This document shows, piece by piece, positions 44,894 to 56,245 of a DNA stretch of 64,000 nt. The notes below the pieces were generated by a model. It was given only the letters and a program-made list of their open reading frames with translations. It was not told where the DNA came from and did not search any database. Source of the DNA: Acanthamoeba sp. SK_2022b. Taxonomy: Eukaryota; Discosea; Longamoebia; Acanthamoebidae. How positions within the stretch are numbered: the first letter of the stretch is position 1; each line of letters begins with the position of its first letter. Both the position numbers and the translations under genes were made by a program. Location: contig JANDJZ010000023.1 in NCBI GenBank assembly GCA_027943245.1, positions 1 to 64,000 of the forward strand, written 5' to 3'.

Positions 44894-45803
44894 ATGGCAA
44901 GCCCCGTCGTTCTCCTGGGCGACCCTCGTCTGCGTGCTGTAAGCGCTGCTGTGCCCGACGTTGCCGATCCCCAATTTGTCGAGGAACGGCGTACTCTCGA
45001 GGCCACCTTGCAGAAGGTAAGGTGCACTACCTCCGTGCCGGGGCCCCTTCTTGTGGGTCGTGGCGACCCTCGCCAGTGCGCTTAGGTGATGCGGTCCCAT
45101 TCCGCTTTTCATCCGAGTAGCGGCAGCCCCTCACTCTCACCTCCACCGGCAACCTGCAGTTTCGTCAGGACAATGGGTTCGGTCGGGCCATCTCGGCGCC
45201 CCAGATAGGCGTCAACAAGCGACTGATCGCGCTTGACCTTGGGAAGGACGGCGGGGCGTTCTGCATGACCAATCCCATCATCACCCATCGATCGGGTGAC
45301 ACTTTCACCATGTAGCCCCCTATCCCAGCCCCATCTTCTCTGGGAATCTCACCCTCTCCTCGCGTGCTTGGGCAAGGTGGGACGATTGCATGAGCTTCCC
45401 GTGGCTCCTGGTCAAAGTGCGGCGTCACAAGAGCATCTCTGTCGAGTACCAAGACGAACAGGGCAACACCAAGAAGTGGGACAACATCAACCAAGCCGTG
45501 TCTGGTAGTTGACTTCGTCTTTGCCTTGGCTGTGCGTGTCGTTCTCATCAGTTGCTTGCTGCTTGTCTTCAATCGATTATTACAGAGCTACTGCAGCATG
45601 AGATCGACCACCTTGATGGTATGATGCCTTCCAGGTGACGTGAAACTCAAAGCAGAGGCCAACATTCTGCCCATAATGGCTTAGGCGTGCTGGCGGTTGA
45701 TCGAGCCGTGACTAGCAAGGACGTCATCAGTCGCGAGGTCTACAGCTCCATGCGCGCTCAATTTGATGCCGAGGTGGACTACCACATCACCCCCACCATC
45801 TGA
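44894..45803 (+). CDS. PDF: Peptide deformylase with variant motif 2
   Basis: Exons 44894-45016, 45160-45311, 45377-45504, 45586-45618 and 45685-45803 give 184 residues. Motif 1 is GFGRAISAPQIG (residues 47-58). Motif 2 is WDDCMSFP, in which the metal-binding Cys96 is kept but the usual Glu-Gly before it is Asp-Asp. Motif 3 is HEIDH (139-143), the zinc/iron site. The enzyme removes the formyl group from initiator Met of proteins made in organelles. There is no obvious targeting presequence, so its compartment is uncertain. The start is the first ATG and directly precedes the conserved LGDPRLR element. Confidence 0.9.
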
Positions 45804-46029
45804 CCTCACCCCACGCCGCTGTCACCGGCGGTACCACGAATCGTTCGGCCCGAAAACCGCCCACTCACGACTCTAGTGCGCACGAACAGGCAAGTAGAGC
45901 GAGAGGTTGATGTTTCAAGGAAGCCATTTATATCATAAACAGCTGGTGATGCTCTTACAGTGCGGGAAAGGGGAGAGTGGAGGTGGTGAGAGGAGGGAGA
46001 GAAGATCCGCGCGCGGCCGAGTAAGCTCT

Positions 46030-47148
46030 TTACAGGGGCTGCACGAGGGAGGGCAGCGGACGACCGTCGTTCTGCGGAAGCTGCGGGGGCTGGACAGGCG
46101 TGGCGGGGGTGGGGGCGGGGCCGGCGAGGAGGCCAGGCGGGGCGGCGTGCAAGGCGCGCTGGAGGGAGACGAGGCTGCCGTCGTGCAGGCCGACCTGGCC
46201 AAGGGTGAGCTCGAGGTCGGAGAGGTGTTCGGCGTGGGCGTCCGCGAGATGCCAGAAGAGCTCGACCTTGTGGGGCGGGTGGAGGAAGCGACCGCAAACG
46301 GCGCGTCGCACGGTCTTGATCTGATCGAGTGGCGAGAAGGTGAAGCGGTGCGTTTCCCTGTCCGACGTCCGTCCGCTGTTGATGGGCAGCACGAGGAGGG
46401 TCACCGGGTAGAGCTCGACTTGGAGGCGCTGACGCACGCCCACGCCGATGACGGGACGGGGAATAATAGGTCCGCCCCCGTACCACGAGTAGAGGGCCTT
46501 CCACGCGAGGGCGGGCACCGCTACGCAATCTTTGCCTTCGATCAGGCCGGCCTTCATCTCGCGAGCTCGGCAGAGCGCACGCCGCATGAGCGTCTTGTCA
46601 AAGTGGGCCAGGTACTCCAGAACGTCGACGTTGAGCTGCGGGGCCGCGGCGGCTTCGGTCTCGCTCGCGTGGCCCTTCTTCTGCATGTCGAGAACGCGCA
46701 GGGCGCACAGCTCCATGAGGCTGGGGCAGCCCTTGTCGGGACAGAGAACGAGGTTGTTGATCGGGCCAGGCCGAGTAGCAGATGGGAGAGGTGACGATGA
46801 AGCGTAGGAAGTGGCATCAAGGCCGGCGTAGGCCTTCCAAGCGTTCCACCAACCCATGGCAATGACGAAGCACGTCTGGTTGGGGCGCAGGCGCTCGGCC
46901 ATAGCGTTGAGGATGAAATCCCTCTCCTCCTCGCGCGAGGGCGAAGAAGGGAAGGTCGCAGGAGCCATCGAGGCAGGAGTGGAAGTAGCAGGGCTGCTGA
47001 ATCTTCGTTCCCTCATCCTCGAAGATGAAGATGCAGATGCATCGGTGTGTCCCCGCTCGGCGGCGGTGTCATCAGCAAAGCGCACGGAGTTGTTGGTAGA
47101 GGCGGTGGTATGCTCCACGTCCATGGGCTCCACGGGGAGGGTGTGCAT
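46030..47148 (-). CDS. DUSP and ubiquitin-like domain protein without a protease domain
   Basis: Single exon of 372 residues from the first in-frame ATG. Residues about 1-70 are disordered and Ser/Thr-rich. Residues about 70-265 form a DUSP domain as found at the N terminus of USP4/11/15: CFVIAMGWWNAWKAY, RPGPINNLVL and WKALYSWYGGGPIIPRPV. A ubiquitin-like region follows (RFTFSPLDQIKTVRRAV, VELFWHLAD, LHDGSLVSL). The protein ends in a Pro/Gln tail and has no cysteine-protease boxes. It may act as a ubiquitin-pathway adaptor. The frame stays open upstream of the ATG, so a short upstream exon is possible. Confidence 0.8.
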   Translation of the reverse strand: MHTLPVEPMDVEHTTASTNNSVRFADDTAAERGHTDASASSSSRMRERRFSSPATSTPASMAPATFPSSPSREEERDFILNAMAERLRPNQTCFVIAMGWWNAWKAYAGLDATSYASSSPLPSATRPGPINNLVLCPDKGCPSLMELCALRVLDMQKKGHASETEAAAAPQLNVDVLEYLAHFDKTLMRRALCRAREMKAGLIEGKDCVAVPALAWKALYSWYGGGPIIPRPVIGVGVRQRLQVELYPVTLLVLPINSGRTSDRETHRFTFSPLDQIKTVRRAVCGRFLHPPHKVELFWHLADAHAEHLSDLELTLGQVGLHDGSLVSLQRALHAAPPGLLAGPAPTPATPVQPPQLPQNDGRPLPSLVQPL

Positions 47149-47703
47149 GCTGCTCGCTGAGTTTGAAGTCGTCGTCGAAAGGAGAGAGAGCTTTATGGCC
47201 AGCGACGGTGATGAGGGTGCGTTTACCTCGTTTCGTTCTTGTTGCTTTCTTGTTGCTCGCCAAAGCCCACGCCGGACACGAGGTGCCAATCGGTCACGTC
47301 AAAAGCGGTGCTTTCTTCGGCATTTCGGTAAAGAGGGCGACAGCACCTCGCCAAAAACTCGGAGCTATCATCTTTCTTTCTTTTCTTTTCATCGGGTTTT
47401 TATTGAGCCTAGCACTACGCCCCTTCCGGCGTTTCACTTAACAGCGGTGCCGCCTGCTCTAACTCGGAGCTATCATGTAGCAGCGTGCCGTACGTGCGAC
47501 CATCATCGAGATTTCGTGGGTTGCAAGGCATCAACCACTCAGATTGCGTTCGCTTCTTGCCGAGGATCCTCAATTTTACCAGACATCAACATAGCTTCAT
47601 ATCTGACATATTTTGAAATCCAAACTTTTTTCTTAGCATTTATTTTTTCCTCTCTGTGTTCGGTGCAATAGATCGTGAGGGCGATAAGGGCTGGCCCACA
47701 GGG
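47149..47703. promoter_or_regulatory. Divergent promoter between DUSP and F-box genes
   Basis: About 555 bp. It includes a pyrimidine/T-rich tract (47369-47402) and an AT-rich region (47600-47660) close to the F-box start. No tRNA or conserved coding sequence seen. Confidence 0.45.
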
Positions 47704-49657
47704 ATGGAGACAGCAGACAGTGCGCCAGCAACGTTGGCGGTTAATTTATCATTGCTCGATTTGCCATATGAGCTGCAGCTGATGATTATCGAGCACCTGT
47801 CCCCACAAGACCTGTGCCGCTCGTTAGCCCTCGTGTGCAGAGAGCTGTACGCCTTACACGCCAATCCACACCTCTGGCTGCGACTTTTCAAACAGCTGTT
47901 GGCCTCGCCCCGCCTGGCCGTCACGCGTCCATCTGGAGGCGAAGTAGCCAGAACTTCAGAGCAAGCTGATGCGGCACACGAATGGGTGATGACGGCAGAT
48001 GAGGGAGCGAATGAGACGGCGCTACTTGCCTCCATATCCTCGCCAGAAGCACGGTTGCCTGCGCCACGATCACCAAACGCCTTTATAAAATCAAGGAACA
48101 AGAACGGCGTGCCCAGCATCATCGAAGACGAAGGAGCGGCCACAGCGACAAGGCAGCCCGCTTTCGGCGACGTATGGTTGCTTCACGCACGCTGCATCGT
48201 TAGCCAGGCACTCAAAGATGGCTTGATAATCGATTGGAAGCAGGAGTTCCTCCAGCGAGCGGTTCCTCCCCCTCCTCCTATCCGCGGCTTTGTCTTAACG
48301 GTATAGCTCACACGCGCTGACGTGGTGCCTGGCGTGCAGTCCTTTTCGGTTTTGATAGTGGCGCACCACTCGGCGCACCAAGCCTACGGGTCGAGGTATG
48401 ACCTCAATCTTTATCGACAGCTGAAGAAGGTGGGCATACCCATCGTGGACATCTGCCACCCGGATTGTGTCGAGCAGGACACGCTGGTTACTGGTGCTCA
48501 CTCCTTCTCGTCTTTCTTCTCAAGAGGTGCCTGCGCAGCGCTCTGTGTCGGCTTTGTATCTGAACTTGACCGACACAAACGTGCGTCTGTTCTTGAAGCA
48601 GAGGACCGCAAGTGCGCAGATGCCGAGCTGGATCCGACGGACCGATACGTCGCGTTCGAGTGGGAGAAGATTAAGCAGTACAGTGCCATCTTCCTTTTCT
48701 TTGCCACGGCGCCCAGTGCCGAGAACTCGGTACCGCGCATGCCTTGACCGAGAGTCGAATCGAGAGATGAAGCCCACCCTCCTTCGACGTTGTCGGTTGC
48801 ATCTGTGCGTGCCCGTGGTGGCCGTCGACACAGATCAAGATGGGGGACATGCTGTACGATTTTCTACGGGACGGCGGTGGCCTGGTGATGGGTTGCTATT
48901 CCTACCTGGACTGCAACGAGCTGCACGGCAAGTGGTCGCAGGTCTTCTACCCGATGGCCAGCTCCGACTACGGCTCTGGCTCGAAGAATGTACTGCCGCC
49001 CGCCCTCGCGCCTGCTCTCCTCCGTTCGTTGAGCGCTGACGTGGGGCCGGCTTTCCTCTGGGGCTCAACCACTCGCCAGTGGGAGACAGGCAAGTATCTG
49101 GGTGCCCACATCGCCGATCACCCGATTATGGTCGGGGTCAAGGACGTGACCATCGCCCGCGACAATCGCTGCGAGTCCCCGCTGTCGAACGGAGCCATCT
49201 CCGTAGCCGAATACGGTGCATTGACTCTGCGCGTTTGCCCCCCCCCCCAAGCGTAGGTGCCCGGTCCGTGCTTACTCTGGGTGGTGGTGGTGGTGGTGGT
49301 GGTGGTGGTGGTGGTGGTGGTGGTGGTGGTGGTGGTGGTGGTGGTGGTGGTGGTGGTGGGCGACTGGGCAATGCAGGCGACGGCGTTCCATTTGTTGTGC
49401 TCTTGGATTCCGAAGCGAACAAGCACAACGCCGCCGCCGCGTCCAGTCACGACGAAGAGTGCGAGTACGAGAGCGCACGGTGGGGCTCGACGGTGTACAT
49501 CAACCTCTTCCCCGTGGCCAAGAGCAGGAAGGAGTCGGGCTGGTACGAGGCGTCGACCGACATTCCCATTCTCTTCCGCAACGCGTTGTGTTACGTCTCG
49601 CGGAAACGGACGAGCGGCTGTAGCTCATCTATGGCCCTACCACCGCTTCCCTTCTAG
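47704..49657 (+). CDS. F-box protein with a glutamine-amidotransferase-like half
   Basis: Exons 47704-48300, 48340-48493, 48602-48729, 48834-49215 and 49377-49657 give 513 residues. The F-box is near residues 16-60 (LLDLPYELQLMIIEHLSPQD, then LVCRELY and WLRLF). Residues about 200-510 begin with a beta-strand VLIVAHHSAHQAYGSRYDL and contain YDFLRDGGGLVMGCYSYLDC, the arrangement of class-I amidotransferase-like/ThuA folds, in which the Cys would be at the elbow. The F-box would recruit an SCF ubiquitin ligase; the second half may bind a ligand or substrate. The intron after exon 2 could be retained in frame, so that splice is less certain. Intron 4 is almost entirely a TGG repeat. Confidence 0.75.
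49278..49359. repeat. (TGG)n trinucleotide repeat in F-box gene intron 4
   Basis: About 27 uninterrupted GGT/TGG units. Read as coding it would give polyglycine; it lies between a donor at 49216 and an acceptor at 49376, and the spliced product joins smoothly (VAEYGDGVPFVVLLD). Confidence 0.93.
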
Positions 49658-50064
49658 TAAACACGTGTACCACCACCCCACAAATCCCGTTTTCACCCCT
49701 CTCCCCCGGTCTTTGCTGTTCTCTTGCTGTCTGGTTGGAGATCGATCACCGTGCCAACAACCAACAATCGAGTGATCGAGAGCAGGGATAATGATGGCCT
49801 GAGTTCTACTTGATGGTCTCTTGAGATCAGCAAGAAGGGCGGAGGCGTTGTTGGAATGGAGCGCGTGAAGAGAGGGACTGCCTGCGCGAGAAGTGAAATT
49901 TCGGCAGAGGCGGGCAGCTGCAGCGAAAAATTGGTCCAAGCAGAGCTCTGTTGATTTCGGCGGGTGATGGTGTAGTGGACGAGGTACAGCCGCCCTGCCT
50001 ATTAGAATTGCAGTCTTGTACGTTAATTTGCCAACGAGGCACAAGCCCGACTGGAGGAGGAAGA
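49658..50064. other. Spacer between F-box and site-1 protease genes
   Basis: About 400 bp holding the 3' end of the F-box transcript and the promoter of the protease. No TATA box or coding block recognised. Confidence 0.45.
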
Positions 50065-53000
50065 ATGCACGCATCCATTCGTCTGCCGACTCTCGTCGTG
50101 GCCCTTCTGTTCCTCTGCCTCTTGAATGGATCTACGGCGAATGGCGAGGGCCTGCCTTTCCTGGCCCGCAACGTGTCCTCCATTCATTCAGGAGGAGCCA
50201 ACTTGGCCAAGGAAGCCACAGTGAAATCTTCAATCGTAGATAATGGTATTGCTTTCTCGAAGAATTCCTTGCTCCTGTTGATCACAGTGCATGTCTACCC
50301 ACTCATCCCCCTCTTCAGAATTTTTGGTCATTTTTAAGAGGTACATGCCGCACAACCAGCACAAGAGCCTGATAGCTCGAATCTTGGGCCAGCTCGTAAA
50401 GTGGGAGCTCATAGAACGCGAGAATCCCGGCCAATCTCTGCCCAGTGACTTTGCTGTGATCAAGGTTCTGCATCACCCACACCGTTCCTCCCAACGTAGC
50501 GTTCGAGCTGAGCGGGACTTCATTTTGTGATCTTAGGCCAAGCCGCTCTCGGGTCAGAGCGTGGCGGACGCCTTCATTGTGCCGCTGTCGCGAGATGCGG
50601 CTGTCAAGCACGTAATCCCCCAGAGGCGCTTCATCAATATACTCAGCGCCGAAGAGGAGGACGCCGAGGACGATGTAGTCAACGCCTTCTCCTTCGACCC
50701 CTTCTCCGTCGAGTTCAAGGGCAGGTGCAGTGACCATCTGCCCGCACACAGTGGCCTCTGTTACCAAGTGTGTTGATCCCCTCTCCCTCTCTCGCGAATG
50801 CAGGAAGCATTCGTCGTTCTCGGAGGAGGAGGGCCACTCCACGTCGACCATGCGCCGCCTCCATTCGTCGTTGATCCAGGTGCCTCACCTGTTCAAGGCC
50901 GACTACCTCTGGGAGCGAGGCTTCACCGGTGCGCTGAATCGCCCTCACGCTGTGTCACGCTGTGCGCCGACGTTGTGTCCGACGGTCCGGTAGTAGTTGC
51001 AGCTCACGCCACATCGCGTTTGGTTGCTGTGCGCTGTGCGTAGGCCGAGGGGTAAAGATCGCCATTTTCGACACGGGCCTGCGCAAGGACCACCCCCACT
51101 TCCGGTTCATCCGTGAGCGCACGAATTGGACGGACGAGAACACGCTCGACGACGGGCTCGGTCACGGCACCTTTGTCGCCGGTGTCATCGCCAGCCAGAG
51201 CGAGTGCCTCGGGTTCGCGCCCGATGTCGACATCCACGTGTTCCGCGTCTTCACCAACGATCGCGGTACGGCGACCTTTGCCTATCGCCCACTGGCTCTC
51301 CTTCGTATCACCCCCTCACTTGCTCACCTCACCCACTCCCTCGATCGTGCAGTGTCGTACACGTCGTGGTTCTTGGACGCCTTCAACTACGCCATCCACA
51401 CCAAGATGAATATCCTCAATCTCAGCATCGGGGGCCCGGACTTCATGGACCTGCCCTTCATCGAGAAGGTGTGGGAGATGAGCGCCAACAACGTCATCAT
51501 AGTTTCGGCCATCGGCAACGATGGTCCACTCTACGGGTAAACCTCACCCCATTCTTCGCCTCGCCTCGGCCTCTTAAGGGTTTTCTTGCACGTGTGATGT
51601 TCACGCTGTGTTGCTCTACAGCACGCTCAACAACCCGGCGGACCAGAATGACGTGATCGGCGTCGGCGGCATCACCTACCGGGACAAGATCGCATCGTTC
51701 TCCTCCCGTGGCATGACCACCTGGGAGCTCCCCAACGGCTACGGCCGCGTCAAACCCGACATTGTTGCCTACGGCAAGGGAGTTTCGGGCTCCCGCGTCT
51801 ATGGCGGCTGTCGGTCGCTCTCCGGGACCAGCGTCGCGTCTCCCGTGGTACGCGCAATGCTCACTCACACTGTGCGTTAATGGATTGAATGGGGTTGCGC
51901 TCACGCTCTCTGCGGCTGCTGCTACTATTACTACCTTAAGGTGGCGGGAGCAGTGGCGCTGCTGGCCTCCACTGTCGCCGAGAACATCCGGTGGGACGTC
52001 ATCAACCCGGCGTCGATGAAGCAGGCCCTCGTCGAGTCGGCCGAGCGTCTCGACGAGGCCAACATATTCGAGCAGGTACTCTCCTCGTTCATCTCGCCAA
52101 TCAAGCGCAAGTCTAACCGCGAGTCTAACCGCCACACACCACGACCACGACGCGCCAGGGTTTTGGCAAGCTCAACATCATAGGCGCCTATCGGATACTG
52201 CAGGAATACAAGCCCCGCGCGTCGATCATCCCCAAGATGCTGGACCTGACCAACTGTCCCTACATGTGGCCCTATTGCACTCAGCCCCTCTACCACACCG
52301 CCATGCCGGTCATGGTCAACGCCACCATCCTCAACGGCATGGGCGTCGTCGGCAAGGTTGTCGGCACGCCGCAGTGGAAGCAGGGCAAGAACGGGCACCT
52401 GCTCGAGGTACGTGTGGCCCGCGCGCGCACGAAGCGCGTGGAAGTTGCTCACCGCCAGCCGCCCACGGCCCACGCAGCTCTCGTTCGCCCATCCCGACCG
52501 CATCTGGCCGTGGACCGGCTGGCTGGGGATCTACGTCAAGGCCAGCGAGGAGGCCAAGGACTTTGAAGGCGAGGCCGAGGGCATCATCTCCGTCACCATC
52601 TCCTCCCCCGCCGGCCCCGGTAGGCCCGCTCCCCCCCCCCCCGGAGCCCGCCCACGCTCGGCCTCTCACAGCTCTGCGCCCCCCCCCACCACTCGCGAAC
52701 AATGCGTGCGTGCAGGCGAGAGCAAGGAGCGCGTGAGCGTGATCGAGGTTCCTCTGCGTGTGGGCATCATTCCCACGCCACCCAGGGAGAAGCGCGTCCT
52801 CTTCGACCAGTTCCACAACCTGCGCTACCCCGCGGGCTACTTCCCCCGCGACGCCCTCTGGGTCAAGGTTCGCGACCCTTCCCCCGGTTTTGCCTTTCCG
52901 CTCAGCTGCCACACTGCGCCTGCGCGACAGCTGGTGTTGTGCGCGTGCTCACGTGCTCTCTCTCTCTCTCTCTCTCTGCGCAGAACGAACCGTTCGACTG

Positions 53001-53764
53001 GAACGGAGACCACATCCACACCAACCTGCGAGACATGTACACCTACCTCCGATCGCAAGGTAGCCCTCTCCCCATCCCTGCTGCCGCAGCCACCCGACCC
53101 GTGTGTACGATCGGCTCGTGACCCTCACGCTCCTCCCTCCCTCCCTCCCTCTCTCTCTCTCCGTGGGGGCAGGCTACTTTGTCGAGGTGCTCGGGGTGCC
53201 CTTCACGTGCTTCAACGCGTCCAACTACGGCACCCTCCTCATGGTGGACCTCGAGGAGGAGTACTTCCCCGAAGAGGTCCAAAAGCTTCGGCAGGTGCGC
53301 CGATCTCCTCCCTTCCCCTCCTCTCCCAAGAGTCCAGCCCGGCGCTCTGTCTTTGTGTTATTTATTTATTTATTTATATTTTTTGGGGGGGGGGTTTCGG
53401 TTGGCAGGATGTGGAGGAGAAGGGGCTCTCGGTGGCCCTGTTCGCCGACTGGTACAACGTGGACGTGATGCGCAAGATCAAGTTCTTTGACGAGAACACC
53501 AAACAGTGGTGGACCCCCGCCACCGGGTAGGCCTCCCCCGTCTGTCCACCTCGCGTGAATGCCAGCTAAGCCCACGTGCGGCGTGCGTGCGTTGTGTGTT
53601 TGGCCAAACAGAGGAGCGAACGTGCCGGCCCTGAACGATCTGCTGGCGTCGTGGCGCATCCAGTTCGGCGACCGCATCTTTGACGGCGAGTTCAGCCTCG
53701 GGCAAACGGAAGACCAAGCCACGGTTCGTGTCCCCCCCCCATCACCATTATCTCAATGCGCGCG

Positions 53765-53840
<76 letters not shown>

Positions 53841-54490
53841 GTTGTGTTTGGCGTCGCCTGCGTCTGATCAGGGCGTTCCCCTCCCTCGCTCAGTTCGCGT
53901 CGGGCACGTCGATCGCGTCTTTCCCACGCGGCGGTACGATCGTGAGCACCACGCTCGACGACCAAACCGAGGAGATCCTCCGCTCACGCAACGTCAAGGA
54001 CAAAGTCCCCGTCCTCGGCCTGTACGCGCCCCGCGCTCCTCTCTCCCCTTCCTCTCCTCTCCTCTCTGCCCATCTTGTTCATCACGCGACCGTGTGTGTG
54101 GGCAGGCTGTCGATTCGCCGCTTCAACGCTACCAACGCGCACGGCGGCCGGATCGCCGTGTTTGGCGACTCGTCATGCCTCGACACGGCGCACCAGCGAA
54201 CGCCCTGCTTCTGGCTGCTGGGCAAGGTCCTCCAGTACACCAACCGGGGGCTCATCGACGAGAACGCGTTTGGCGGCGACGTCATGCACCTGGACCAGGC
54301 CGACTACGTGTCGTCCCAGCTGGTGCCGCCCGGCCGGCTGCCCTACGCCGAGAACGACCTCAAGAAGTTCTCGCGCGTGCTCGACTCCAAGGCCGTCTAC
54401 CGCATGCCCCACTGCGAGACGCGCGACTACGCCAAGTTCAAGAAGGAGGAGAACGTCGTTGCCATCACCTGGGAGGTAGACGGCGCCCTC

Positions 54491-54555
<65 letters not shown>

Positions 54556-54918
54556 CCGCAACCGCAGTTGAACACGTGCTACGCAAGCTGACGATGCGCC
54601 GGCCTCGATCTCTTTCGTGCAGGACCCCAACACCATGAGCACGGACCTGGACGACGACGGCTTCAGCTTGAGCGACACCATCGGCCCCGACGCCGCTCTG
54701 ATTCGAGGTATGCGCCAGTGCGCTAAACACCTCATCGACACCACCCTCACCTCACCTGTGCCCCCCCCCCTCTCTGTGTGTGGTTCGGTCCAGACAACAT
54801 CGACGGCTACATCGTGCCCTACTTCCTGGTGGTGGGCGTGGTCGTCTTCCTCGTCTACGCCACCGTGCGAGGGCGCAAGGACCGCATCACGGCCAAACGG
54901 GACGTCCACAACGTCTAA
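50065..54918 (+). CDS. MBTPS1: Membrane-bound transcription factor site-1 protease (subtilisin family)
   Basis: Nineteen exons: 50065-50245, 50319-50464, 50537-50724, 50804-50928, 51044-51265, 51353-51536, 51622-51847, 51941-52075, 52159-52407, 52478-52619, 52716-52867, 52984-53059, 53173-53294, 53408-53526, 53612-53723, 53894-54021, 54106-54475, 54623-54707 and 54794-54918; total 1028 residues (human 1052). A signal peptide ([13 protein letters not shown]) is followed by a propeptide with a processing-like RRLHSSL. The subtilase triad is D223 (IAIFDTG), H254 (GLGHGTF) and S419 (LSGTSVASP). The luminal region matches S1P closely ([37 protein letters not shown]). A single membrane helix lies near residue 992. 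It resides in the Golgi/ER, cutting membrane-tethered factors and other precursors at R-x-x-L-like sites. Confidence 0.96.
53767..53840. repeat. (GT)n microsatellite in site-1 protease intron 15
   Basis: GT run on the sense strand between exons 15 and 16. Confidence 0.95.
54491..54554. repeat. (CA)n microsatellite in site-1 protease intron 17
   Basis: CA run on the sense strand, starting soon after the donor at 54476. Confidence 0.95.
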
Positions 54919-55480
54919 TCCGCGCGACTCTCTCCCCTCCTCTTCCTCCTCTTCACCTGCTCTTATTCCTACTTTCCCACTTCCCCTCATCCTCCTCTCA
55001 CCGCGCCTGGCCACACTTCCCACGACGAACGTACCGACATCTTCACCGGTGGATGCGCGCTATCCCCTTCCTCCTCGGCTCTCTTCGGCTTCACCCGCCT
55101 CCCGGCCACCCGCGCTCTCTCCCGCTACTACTCTTATCGTTCGGCCGGTGCTGGCCCTTCACCTTCCCGACACAGCACCCCCGTGTATTTATTTTTGTGC
55201 ACTCCACGCTTAGACTGTAAAATACAACCACACGCTCAACCCACACACTGGGTACTAGTGTGCTTGTCAAGCAGAGAGGCGCGTGTCCATTACCTTTTCC
55301 CCTCGCGATTTCCTTCTTTGCGCACTAACGCCAACCTCCAAAGGAACGCTTGTGTCTAATGGGTGAACGATGCATTGTTGTGTGTACAAGGTATAACGGA
55401 TTCCATAAATACAAGAGAGAGGGCTAATGTAGCCCGCTACATCTTCTTTGTCTGCGTTGTCTTGGTCCTGGGCTGGCTGC
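54919..55480. other. Convergent 3' spacer, site-1 protease and unknown gene
   Basis: About 560 bp, pyrimidine-rich on the plus strand until about 55160. TGTAAAATACAACC at 55216 is a possible 3'-end region. No gene recognised. Confidence 0.45.
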
Positions 55481-56245
55481 TCAATAGTACTTGAGCATGG
55501 GCTTCTCGTCGCTTTTCTTGCCCTTGCTGTTCTTGTGCTTGAAGGGCTTGGCGACGTACTTGCTGTTGGTTTCGTACTTGTCGCCGGTGCTGTAGGATCG
55601 CGAACGAGCGCTCTTGCGCTGCTCGTGTCGGACCCACTCGAGGCCGTGCTCGTTCTCGTCTCCGATAGCCTCGGCGTCTTCGTCGTGGGCCGTCGCGCGA
55701 ATGACCTTGGGCCCCGCCATCCGGGCCAGCTCCTCGGGGGTCTCGATCTCGGGCCCGCCCACCTGCTGGCCGTTCCGCATGTAGTAGTCGATAGCGGCCG
55801 CCTGCTTGTACTTGCGTCGCTCGAGGTAGGCCTCGGAGACGCGCTGCTCTTCGAATCCAAGCCACACTTGATCGGCGTCGTTGGGGTGGACCGGCGCTAC
55901 GCGAGCATGACTGCGGTAATCTTCATCATGTTGGTCCCACCGGGTGCCCGATGCAGCTACCCGCTGACGTTGTTCCCTCTCCTCTTCCTCTTTCTTGAAC
56001 TTGGAGTAGGAACGAGGCGAGATGAGGTGGCACATGAGGTTCTTCGACTTCATCTTGATGGTGCCATAGCTCTGTACCGTCGCCTGAGACGGGAGGTGGT
56101 CGTTGTTGGTGCTCCTCGGGCTCAGTTGGTGTTGGCCGTTCCCCTCCAAGCTCGGGTGCTGGTGGTACTGTTCGATCTCATCTTCGCTTCCGGACGAGTA
56201 CGCGTAGGTGTCGCCCTTCGACAACTTCAATCCTGGGATCTTCAT
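55481..56245 (-). CDS. Unknown hydrophilic protein, 254 residues
   Basis: Single exon starting MKIPGLKLSKGDTYAYSSGS. The whole product is hydrophilic and charged, with a middle helix (KFKKEEEEREQRQRV), a conserved-looking core VWLGFEEQRVSEAYLERRKY and a basic C-terminal tail (SKGKKSDEKPMLKYY). No membrane segment or recognised domain. The frame stays open upstream to an ATG at 56536, but that extension is low-complexity and reads like leader sequence, so I prefer the internal start. Confidence 0.65.
   Translation of the reverse strand: MKIPGLKLSKGDTYAYSSGSEDEIEQYHQHPSLEGNGQHQLSPRSTNNDHLPSQATVQSYGTIKMKSKNLMCHLISPRSYSKFKKEEEEREQRQRVAASGTRWDQHDEDYRSHARVAPVHPNDADQVWLGFEEQRVSEAYLERRKYKQAAAIDYYMRNGQQVGGPEIETPEELARMAGPKVIRATAHDEDAEAIGDENEHGLEWVRHEQRKSARSRSYSTGDKYETNSKYVAKPFKHKNSKGKKSDEKPMLKYY

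Noticed and set aside
52358..53530. A 390-codon frame across several site-1 protease introns
   Set aside because: It keeps the correct frame only in parts; the spliced exons match the S1P family continuously, whereas the intron parts are Pro/Ser/Leu noise.
53680..54591. Plus-strand frames encoding long Val-Cys or His-Thr strings
   Set aside because: These are translations of CA/GT microsatellites inside introns, flanked by good splice sites.
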